Assembly (NCBI GenBank): GCA_947623455.1
Contig: OX392529.1
Location: 3,844,001 to 3,908,000 of the forward strand
From: Mimachlamys varia
Lineage: Eukaryota; Mollusca; Bivalvia; Pectinida; Pectinidae
Length of the DNA stretch: 64,000 nucleotides
Reading direction: 5' to 3'
This document shows, one piece after another, positions 49,101-61,100 of the stretch; position 1 is the stretch's first letter, and each line of letters begins with the position of its first letter. The notes beneath the pieces were generated by a model. It saw only the letters and a program-made list of their open reading frames with translations. It was not told the origin of the DNA and did no database searches. Made by a program: the position numbers and the translations under genes.

Positions 49101-52100
49101 TTAATATCACCTCGTGTAACACTACACTGGGTTAATATCAACTCGTGTAAAACTACACAGCTTACTACGCTGGGTTAATATCAAATCGTGTAACACTACA
49201 CTGGGTTAATATCACCTCGTGTAACACTACACTGGGTTAATATCAACTCGTGTAATACTACACATCCTTATATTTACTACACTGGGTTACGGTTACTGAC
49301 AGCAATACATACACCACAACAAAGATTTACAACTCTGCTACAATTTAAGTGCTGCGCTCTTATTAACATTAATGTTATATTCCTATATATATCAGAAACG
49401 TTTTACTCATTGTTATTGCTTGTGATTTTTATCAACATTAAATATGTTTTATTAAGAACTGGGCCAGCTAAAACATCTCTGTGAGAATTGGTATAAAAGC
49501 ACACTACAGACACAGACAGGTGTAAACAAGCACACTGTAGACACAGACAGGTGTAAACAAACACACTGTAGACACAGACGGGTGTAGACAAGCACACTGT
49601 AGACACAGACAGGTGTAAACAAACACACTGTAGACACAGACGGGTGTAAATAAACACACTGTAGACACAGACGGGTGTAAACAAGCACACTGTAGACACA
49701 GACAGGTGTAAACAAACACACTGTAGACACAGACGGGTGTAGACAAGCACACTGTAGACACAGACAGGTGTAAACAAACACACTGTAGACACAGACGGGT
49801 GTAAATAAACACACTGTAGACACAGACGGGTGTAAACAAGCACACTGTAGACACAGACGGGTGTAAACAAGCACACTGTAGACACAGACGGGTGTAGACA
49901 AACACACTGTAGACACAGACGGGTGCAAACAAACACACTACAGACACAGACAGGTGTAAACAAACACACTGCAGACATAGACAGGTGTAAACAAGCACAC
50001 TACAGACACAGACAGGTGTAAACAAGTACACTGTAGACACAGACGGGTGTAAACAAGCACACTGTAGACACAGACAGGTGTATACAAGCACACTGCAGAC
50101 ACAGACGGATGTAGACAGGCACACTGCAGACACAGACAGGTGTAAACAAGCACACTGTAGACACAGACAGGTGTAGACAAGCACACTGTAGACACAGACA
50201 GGTGTAAACAAACACACTGTAGACACAGACGGGTGTAGACAAGCACACTGTAGACACAGACAGGTGTAAACAAACACACTGTAGACACAGACGGGTGTAA
50301 ATAAACACACTGTAGACACAGACGGGTGTAAACAAGCACACTGTAGACACAGACGGGTGTAGACAAGCACACTGTAGACACAGACAGGTGTAAACAAACA
50401 CACTGTAGACACAGACGGGTGTAAATAAACACACTGTAGACACAGACGGGTGTAAACAAGCACACTGTAGACACAGACGGGTGTAAACAAGCACACTGTA
50501 GACACAGACGGGTGTAGACAAACACACTGTAGACACAGACGGGTGCAAACAAACACACTACAGACACAGACGGGTGTAAACAAACACATTGCAGACATAG
50601 ACAGGTGTAAACAAGCACACTACAGACACAGACAGGTGTAAACAAGTACACTGTAGACACAGACGGGTGTAAACAAGCACACTGTAGACACAGACAGGTG
50701 TATACAAGCACACTGCAGACACAGACGGATGTAGACAGGCACACTGCAGACACAGACAGGTGTAAACAAGCACACTGTAGACACAGACAGGTGTAGACAA
50801 GCACACTGTAGACACAGACAGGTGTAAACAAGCACACTGTAGACAGAGACGGGTGTAGACAAACACACTGCAGACACAGACGGGTGTAGACAAACACACT
50901 GTAGACACAGTCGGGTGTAAACAAGCACACTGTAGACACAGACGGGTGTAGACAAGCACACTGTAGACACAGACGGGTGTAAACAAGCACACTGTAGACA
51001 CAGACGGGTGTAGACAAACACACTGCAGACACAGACGGGTGTAGACAAACACACTGTAGACACAGTCGGGTGTAGACAAGCACACTGTAGACACAGACGG
51101 GTGTAAACAAGCACACTGTAGACACAGACGGGTGTAGACAAACACACTGTAGACACAGACGGGTGTAGACAAGCACACTGTAGACACAGACGGGTGTAAA
51201 CAAGCACACTACAGACACAGACGGGTGTAGACAAGCACACTGTAGACACAGACAGGTGTAAACAAACACACTGTAGACACAGACGGGTGTAAACAAGCAC
51301 ACTGTAGACACAGACGGGTGTAGACAAACACACTGTAGACACAGACGGGTGCAAACAAACACACTACAGACACAGACGGGTGTAAACAAACACATTGCAG
51401 ACATAGACAGGTGTAAACAAGCACACTACAGACACAGACAGGTGTAAACAAGTACACTGTAGACACAGACGGGTGTAAACAAGCACACTGTAGACACAGA
51501 CAGGTGTATACAAGCACACTGCAGACACAGACGGATGTAGACAGGCACACTGCAGACACAGACAGGTGTAAACAAGCACACTGTAGACACAGACAGGTGT
51601 AGACAAGCACACTGTAGACACAGACAGGTGTAAACAAGCACACTGTAGACAGAGACGGGTGTAGACAAACACACTGCAGACACAGACGGGTGTAGACAAA
51701 CACACTGTAGACACAGTCGGGTGTAAACAAGCACACTGTAGACACAGACGGGTGTAGACAAGCACACTGTAGACACAGACGGGTGTAAACAAGCACACTG
51801 TAGACACAGACGGGTGTAGACAAACACACTGCAGACACAGACGGGTGTAGACAAACACACTGTAGACACAGTCGGGTGTAGACAAGCACACTGTAGACAC
51901 AGACGGGTGTAAACAAGCACACTGTAGACACAGACGGGTGTAGACAAACACACTGTAGACACAGACGGGTGTAGACAAGCACACTGTAGACACAGACGGG
52001 TGTAAACAAGCACACTACAGACACAGACGGGTGTAGACAAGCACACTGTAGACACAGACAGGTGTAAACAAACACACTGTAGACACAGACGGGTGTAAAC

Positions 52101-55100
52101 AAGCACACTGTAGACACAGACGAGTGTAAACAAGCACACTGTAGACACAGACGAGTGTAAACAAGCACACTGTAGAAACAGACAGGTGTAAACAAACACA
52201 CTACAGACACAGACGGGTGTAAACAAGCACACTACAGACACAGACGGGTGTATACAAGCACACTGCAGACACAGACGGGTGTAGACAAACACACTGTAGA
52301 CACAGACAGGTGTAAACAAGCACACTACAGACACAGACGGGTGTAGACAAACACACTGTAGACACAGACGGGTGTAGACAAACACACTGTAGACACAGAC
52401 AGGTGTAAACAAACACACTGTAGACACAGACGGGTGTAGACAAACACACTGTAGACACAGACAGGTGTAAACAAGCAGACTACAGACACAGACGGGTGTA
52501 GACAAACACACTGTAGACACAGACAGGTGTAAACAAACACACTGTAGACACAGACGGGTGTAGACAAACACACTGTAGACACAGACAGGTGTAAACAAGT
52601 ACACTGTAGACACAGACGGGTGTAGACAAACACACTGTAGACACAGACAGGTGTAAACAAACACACTGTAGACACAGACGGGTGTAAACAAGCACACTGT
52701 AGACACAGACAGGTGTAGATAAACACACTGCAGACACAGACGGGTGTAGACAAACACACTGCAGACACAAACAGGTGTAAACAAGCACACTGCAGACACC
52801 GACAGGTGTTAACAAGCACGCAGCAGACACAGACGAGTGTAAATAAGCACACTACACTACAATCACAGACGGGTGCTATTTTACCGTCGGTGTTTCCCGA
52901 GCCACTAGTGGCCGGGAGTACTCTTTCATGGCTGCTACCTTCACTGGCTTCTAAAACAAAACAGATGCTAGCAGTTAAGATGCGGATATTGTACCGTGAC
53001 AGCTTCAGGTGGTTAGTATTGTCCGTTTCCGGGAAGGCATAACAGAGAAGCAAGATCACACAGGGAATATTACACGTGGTGCTCTACTTAATGTATACAC
53101 GGTGTAGTTCGCAGTATTAGTATTAGATAGTGGTAAAATATTTGTCAACGAAAACAATATTTGCAATAACGTAGTAAAGGTGAGAGGTCATTTTGAATAC
53201 GAGGTGATCAGGGATCATGACTTGGTGTGAATCCGATCATTAGAGTCAGGAGTCAACGAATCAAGACAAGGAGAGATGGAATCCATGCTAAGAAGACATT
53301 ACACACGGTAGAAATGCTAAGGATCAGGGGTCAAGGATCAGGGGTCAAGGACCAGGACCACGAAATATAGCATTGGTGAATATAAGGTCATGTCCAGCAC
53401 ACGAAGTCGGAGAGCAGTATAAACGGTAATATGTCCATGTAAACGAAGTCGGAGAGCAGTATAAACGGTAATATGTCCATGTACACGGAGTTGGAGAGCA
53501 GTATAAACGGTAATATGTCCATGTACACGGAGTTGGAGAGCAGTATAAACGGTAATATGTCCATGTACACGAAGTCGGAGAGCAGTATAAACGGTAATAT
53601 GTCCATGGTACGCCAAGTCGGAGAGCAGTATAAACGGTAATATGTCCATGTAAACGAAGTCGGAGAGCAGTATAAACGGTAATATGTCCATGTACACGGA
53701 GTTGGAGAGCAGTATAAACGGTAATATGTCCATGGTACGCCAAGTCGGAGAGCAGTATAAACGGTAATATGTCCATGTACACGGAGTTGGAGAGCAGTAT
53801 AAACGGTAATATGTCCATGTACACGGAGTTGGAGAGCAGTATAAACGGTAATATGTCCATGTACACGAAGTCGGAGAGCAGTATAAACGGTAATATGTCC
53901 ATGTACACGAAGTCGGAGAGCAGTATAAACGGTAATATGTCTATGTACACGGAGTTGGAGAGCAGTATAAACGGTAATATGTCCATGTACACGGAGTTGG
54001 AGAGCAGTATAAACGGTAATATGTCCATGTACACGAAGTCGGAGAGCAGTATAAAGGGTAATATGTCATTGTACGCCAAGTCGGAGAGCAGTATAAACGG
54101 TAATATGTCCATGGTACGCCAAGTCGGAGAGCAGTATAAACGGTAATATGTCCATGGTACGCCAAGTCGGAGAGCAGTATAAAGGGTAATCATAGTGGCA
54201 ATCATAGCTAGTGTCAGTCATAGCTAGTGTCAATCATAGCTAATGTCAGTCATAGCTAGTGTCAATCATAGCTAGTGTCAATCATAGCTAGTGTCAATCA
54301 TAGCTAGTGTCAGTCATAGCTAGTGTCAGTCATAGCTAGTGTCAATCATAGCTAGTGTCAGTCATAGCTAGTGTCAGTCATAGCTAGTGTCAGTCATAGC
54401 TAGTGTCAATCATAGCTAGTGTCAATCATAGCTAGTGTCAATCATAGTTAATGTCAGTCATAGCTAGTGTCAGTCATAGCTAGTGTCAATCATAGCTAGT
54501 GTCAATCATAGCTAGTGTCAATCATAGCTAGTGTCAATCATAGCTAGTGTCAGTCATAGCTAGTGTCAGTCATAGCTAGTGTCAATCATAGCTAGTGTCA
54601 GGCATAGCTAGTGTCAATCATAGCTAGTGTCAATCATAGCTAGTGTCAATCATAGCTAGTGTCAATCATAGCTAGTGTCAGTCATAGCTAGTGTCAGTCA
54701 TGGCTAGTGTCAGTCGTAGTTAGTGTCAATCGTAACTAGTGTCAATCATAGCTAATGTCAATCATAGCTAGTGTCAATCATAGCTAGTGTCAGTCATAGC
54801 TAGTGTCAATCATAGCTAGTGTCAATCATAGCTAGTGTCAGTCATAGCTAGTGTCAGTCATGGCTAGTGTCAGTCGTAGCTAGTGTCAATCGTAACTAGT
54901 GTCAATCATAGCTAATGTCAATCATAGCTAGTGTCAATCATAGCTAGTGTCAATCATAGCTAGTGTCAATCATAGCTAGTGTCAGTCATAGCTAGTGTCA
55001 ATCATAGCTAGTGTCAGTCATAGCTAGTGTCAATCATAGCTAGTGTCAGTCATAGCTAGTGTCAGTCATAGCTAGTGTCAATCATAGCTAGTGTCAGTCA

Positions 55101-58100
55101 TAGCTAGTGTCAGTCATAGCTAGTATCAGTCATAGCTAGTGTCAATCATAGCTAGTGTCAATCATAGCTAGTGTCAATCATAGTTAATGTCAGTCATAGC
55201 TAGTGTCAGTCATAGCTAGTGTCAATCATAGCTAGTGTCAATCATAGCTAGTGTCAATCATAGCTAGTGTCAATCATAGCTAGTGTCAGTCATAGCTAGT
55301 GTCAGTCATAGCTAGTGTCAATCATAACTAGTGTCAGGCATAGCTAGTGTCAATCATAGCTAGTGTCAATCATAGCTAGTGTCAATCATAGCTAGTGTCA
55401 ATCATAGCTAGTGTCAGTCATAGCTAGTGTCAGTCATGGCTAGTGTCAGTCGTAGTTAGTGTCAATCGTAACTAGTGTCAATCATAGCTAATGTCAATCA
55501 TAGCTAGTGTCAATCATAGCTAGTGTCAGTCATAGCTAGTGTCAATCATAGCTAGTGTCAATCATAGCTAGTGTCAGTCATAGCTAGTGTCAGTCATGGC
55601 TAGTGTCAGTCGCAGCTAGTGTCAATCGTAACTAGTGTCAATCATAGCTAATGTCAATCATAGCTAGTGTCAATCATAGCTAGTGTCAATCATAGCTAGT
55701 GTCAATCATAGCTAGTGTCAGTCATAGCTAGTGTCAATCATAGCTAGTGTCAGTCATAGCTAGTGTCAGTCATAGTTAGTGTCAGTCATAGCTAGTGTCA
55801 ATCATAGCTAGTGTCAATCATAGCTAGTGTCAGTCATAGCAAGTGTCAGTCATAGCTAGTGTCAATCATAGCTAGTGTCAATCATAGCTAGAGTCAGTCA
55901 TAGCTAGTGTCAGTCATAGCTAGTGTCAGGCATAGCTAGTGTCAATCATAGCTAGTGTCAGTCATAGCTAGTGTCAGTCATAGCTAGTGTCAATCATAGC
56001 TAGTGTCAGTCATAGCTAGAGTCAGTCATAGCTAGTGTCAGTCATAGCTAGTGTCAATCATAGCTAGTGTCAATCATAGCTAGTGTCAATCATAGCTAGT
56101 GTCAATCATAGTTAATGTCAGTCATAGCTAGTGTCAGTCATAGCTAGTGTCAATCATAGCTAGTGTCAATCATAGCTAGTGTCAATCATAGCTAGTGTCA
56201 ATCATAGCTAGTGTCAGTCATAGCTAGTGTCAGTCATAGCTAGTGTCAATCATAACTAGTGTCAGGCATAGCTAGTGTCAATCATAGCTAGTGTCAATCA
56301 TAGCTAGTGTCAATCATAGCTAGTGTCAATCATAGCTAGTGTCAGTCATAGCTAGTGTCAATCATAGCTAGTGTCAGTCATAGCTAGAGTCAGTCATAGC
56401 TAGTGTCAGTCATAGCTAGTGTCAATCATAGCTAGTGTCAATCATAGCTAGTGTCAATCATAGCTAGTGTCAATCATAGTTAATGTCAGTCATAGCTAGT
56501 GTCAGTCATAGCTAGTGTCAATCATAGTTAGTGTCAATCATAGCTAGTGTCAATCATAGCTAGTGTCAATCATAGCTAGTGTCAGTCATAGCTAGTGTCA
56601 GTCATAGCTAGTGTCAATCATAACTAGTGTCAGGCATAGCTAGTGTCAATCATAGCTAGTGTCAATCATAGCTAGTGTCAATCATAGCTAGTGTCAATCA
56701 TAGCTAGTGTCAGTCATAGCTAGTGTCAGTCATGGCTAGTGTCAGTCGTAGTTAGTGTCAATCGTAACTAGTGTCAATCATAGCTAATGTCAATCATAGC
56801 TAGTGTCAATCATAGCTAGTGTCAGTCATAGCTAGTGTCAATCATAGCTAGTGTCAATCATAGCTAGTGTCAGTCATAGCTAGTGTCAGTCATGGCTAGT
56901 GTCAGTCGTAGCTAGTGTCAATCGTAACTAGTGTCAATCATAGCTAATGTCAATCATAGCTAGTGTCAATCATAGCTAGTGTCAATCATAGCTAGTGTCA
57001 ATCATAGCTAGTGTCAGTCATAGCTAGTGTCAATCATAGCTAGTGTCAGTCATAGCTAGTGTCAATCATAGCTAGTGTCAGTCATAGCTAGTGTCAGTCA
57101 TAGCTAGTGTCAATCATAGCTAGTGTCAGTCATAGCTAGTGTCAGTCATAGCTAGTGTCAGTCATAGCTAGTGTCAATCATAGCTAGTGTCAATCATAGC
57201 TAGTGTCAATCATAGTTAATGTCAGTCATAGCTAGTGTCAGTCATAGCTAGTGTCAATCATAGCTAGTGTCAATCATAGCTAGTGTCAATCATAGCTAGT
57301 GTCAATCATAGCTAGTGTCAGTCATAGCTAGTGTCAGTCATAGCTAGTGTCAATCATAACTAGTGTCAGGCATAGCTAGTGTCAATCATAGCTAGTGTCA
57401 ATCATAGCTAGTGTCAATCATAGCTAGTGTCAATCATAGCTAGTGTCAGTCATAGCTAGTGTCAGTCATGGCTAGTGTCAGTCGTAGTTAGTGTCAATCG
57501 TAACTAGTGTCAATCATAGCTAATGTCAATCATAGCTAGTGTCAATCATAGCTAGTGTCAGTCATAGCTAGTGTCAATCATAGCTAGTGTCAATCATAGC
57601 TAGTGTCAGTCATAGCTAGTGTCAGTCATGGCTAGTGTCAGTCGTAGCTAGTGTCAATCGTAACTAGTGTCAATCATAGCTAATGTCAATCATAGCTAGT
57701 GTCAATCATAGCTAGTGTCAATCATAGCTAGTGTCAATCATAGCTAGTGTCAGTCATAGCTAGTGTCAATCATAGCTAGTGTCAGTCATAGCTAGTGTCA
57801 GTCATAGTTAGTGTCAGTCATAGCTAGTGTCAATCATAGCTAGTGTCAATCATAGCTAGTGTCAGTCATAGCAAGTGTCAGTCATAGCTAGTGTCAATCA
57901 TAGCTAGTGTCAATCATAGCTAGTGTCAATCATAGCTAGTGTCAATCATAGCTAGTGTCAGGCATAGCTAGTGTCAATCATAGCTAGTGTCAGTCATAGC
58001 TAGTGTCAGTCATAGCTAGTGTCAATCATAGCTAGTGTCAGTCATAGCTAGAGTCAGTCATAGCTAGTGTCAGTCATAGCTAGTGTCAATCATAGCTAGT

Positions 58101-61100
58101 GTCAGTCATAGCTAGTGTCAATCATAGCTAGTGTCAATCATAGCTAGTGTCAGGCATAGCTAGTGTCAGTCATAGCTAGTGTCAATCATAGCTAGTGTCA
58201 ATCATAGCTAGTGTCAGTCATAGCTAGTGTCAGTCATAGCTAGTGTCAATCATAGCTAGTGTCAATCATAGCTAGTGTCAATCATAGCTAGTGTCAATCA
58301 TAGCTAGTGTCAGTCATAGCTAGTGTCAGTCATAGCTAGTGTCAATCATAGCTAGTGTCAATCATAGCTAGTGTCAATCATAGCTAGTGTCAATCAAGGA
58401 TCAGAGGTAAAGATACACTTACTGTAGGTATGTCAACCAGGAGCCAAGGAAAAGCCCAGGAGAATTCATTCAGTGGTCGGACGTCAGGTTAAAGGATAGG
58501 GAGGGACGAAATCCAACGTTCTGGAAACACGACATGGAAGGATGTCATTCAAGTCTTTCATTACCTCGAGGAACACGTCAGGGGGAATATACGACGAACT
58601 CGTCAAAGGAAATGTCATCACGAACGTTCTCGCTACCGAACCCGCAGGGAAAGTCATCACATCAGAGGCAATGATGTCACCTCAGGAAGTACCGCAATGG
58701 AAATGTCATTATCCCAGGGGAAACGTGATCATCTCAGGAAACGCGTCAGGAGGAATGTCATCACTTCAGAGACAATGATGTCACTTCAGGGAGCACCGCA
58801 ATGGAAATGTCATTATCCCAGGAGAAATGTTACCATCTCAGGGAAGCGTCAGGAGGAATGTCATAGCTTCAGGGATTACTCGGGGAAATATCATCACATC
58901 AGGACCTCGTCAGAGGAACTGTCATCACATCGGGGATCACGTACAAGGAAATGTCATCACATCGGGGATCACGTGAGGAAATATCATCACATCAGGACCT
59001 CGTCAGAGGAAATGTCATCACATCAGGGATCACGTACAAGGAAATGTCATCACATCGGGGATCACGTGAGGAAATATCATCACATCAGGACCTCGTCAGA
59101 GGAACTGTCATCACATCGGGGATCACGTGAGGAAATGTCATCACTTCAGGGATCACGTGAGGAAATGTCATCACATCAGGGATCACGTGAGGAAATGATG
59201 TCATTACATCGGGGATCACGTGAGGAAATGTCATCACATCAGGGATCACGTGAGGAAATGATGTCATTACATCGGGGATCACGTGAGGAAATGTCATCAC
59301 ATCAGGGATCACGTGAGGAAATGATGTCATTACATCGGGGATCACGTGAGGAAATGTCATCACATCAGGGATCACGTGAGGAAATGTCATCACATCAGGG
59401 ATCACGTGAGGAAATGTCATTACATCAGGGATCACGTGAGGAAATGATGTCATGTCATCGGGGATCACGTGAGGAAATGTCATCACTTCAGGGATCACGT
59501 GAGGAAATGTCATCACATCAGGGATCACGTGAGGAAATGTCATCACATCAGGGATCACGTGAGGAAATGTCATCACTTCAGGGATCACGTGAGGAAATGT
59601 CATTACATCGGGGATCACGTGAGGTAATGTCATCACTTCAGGGATCACGTGAGGAAATGTCATTACTTCGGGGATCACGTGAGGAAATGTCATCACATCA
59701 GGGATCACGTGAGGAAATGATGTCATGTCATCGGGGATCACGTGAGGAAATGTCATCACTAAAGGGATCACGTGAGGAAATGTCATTACATCGGGGATCA
59801 CGTACAAGGAAATGTCATTACATCAGGGGTCACGTGAGGAAATGTCTTCACTTCAGGGATCACGTGAGGAAATGTCATTACATCGGGGATCACGTGAGGA
59901 AATGTCATCACATCAGGGATCACGTCAGGAAATGTCATCACATCAGGGATCACGTACAAGGAAATGTCATCACATCAGGGATCACGTACAAGGAAATGTC
60001 ATCACATCAGGGATCACGTACAAGGAAATGTCATTACATCAGGGGTCACGTACAAGGAAATGTCTTCACTTCAGGGATCAGGTACAAGGAAATGTCATTA
60101 CATCAGGGGTCACGTGAGGAAATGTCTTCACTTCAGGGATCACGTGAGGAAATGTCATCACATCAGGGATCACGTACAAGGAAATGTCATCACATCAGGG
60201 ATCACGTACAAGGAAATGTCATCACATCAGGGATCACGTACAAGGAAATGTCATCACATCAGGGATCACGTACAAGGAAATGTCATCACATCAGGGGTCA
60301 CGTACAAGGAAATGTCTTCACTTCAGGGATCACGTACAAGGAAATGTCATCACATCAGGGATCACGTACAAGGAAATGTCATTACATCAGGGATCAAGTA
60401 CAAGGAAATGTCATTACATCAGGGATCACGTACAAGGAAATGTCATCACATCAGGGATCACGTACAAAGAAATGTCATTACATCAGGGATCACGTACAAG
60501 GAAATGTCATCACATCAGGGATCACGTACAAGGAAATGTCATCACATCAGGGATCACGTACAAGGAAATGTCATTACATCAGGGATCACGTGAGGAAATG
60601 TCATCACATCAGGGATCACGTACAAGGAAATGTCATTACATCAGGGATCACGTACAAGGAAATGTCATCACATCAGGGATCACGTACAAAGAAATGTCAT
60701 TACATCAGGGATCACGTACAAGGAAATGTCATCACATCAGGGATCACGTACAAGGAAATGTCATCACATCAGGGATCACGTACAAGGAAATGTCATTACA
60801 TCAGGGATCACGTGAGGAAATGTCATCACATCAGGGATCACGTACAAGGAAATGTCATCACCCCAGGAAACAAGTAAGACAAGTATAAGTGGTGGAAAGG
60901 ATATAACAATGGGGTCGGAGGTCAACACGGCATGGAGGGATGTCATTGAATGGGGATTGAAGGCACTAGTGTAGTTTGTCTGGACAAGATTACTCGCGGG
61001 TAAGGGGTCATATACCCGTTTCAATAAGGAGTACTTGGGACACAACAAAGATGGGGTCACACTTATTTACCCTTGGTGTTATCAACGGCACTAGTGGCCT

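Noticed and set aside
49403..53059. Cysteine/valine-rich - strand frames up to 488 codons
   Set aside because: 31 bp repeat artefacts in several overlapping frames; only 52885-52950 has exon-like borders.
9190..60880. CRISPR arrays
   Set aside because: Repeats are contiguous with no unique spacers and the DNA is eukaryotic.
58697..60888. 726-codon + strand frame rich in EEMSSHQGSR
   Set aside because: The translation switches pattern whenever unit length changes, as expected of a repeat; it lies within a - strand intron.
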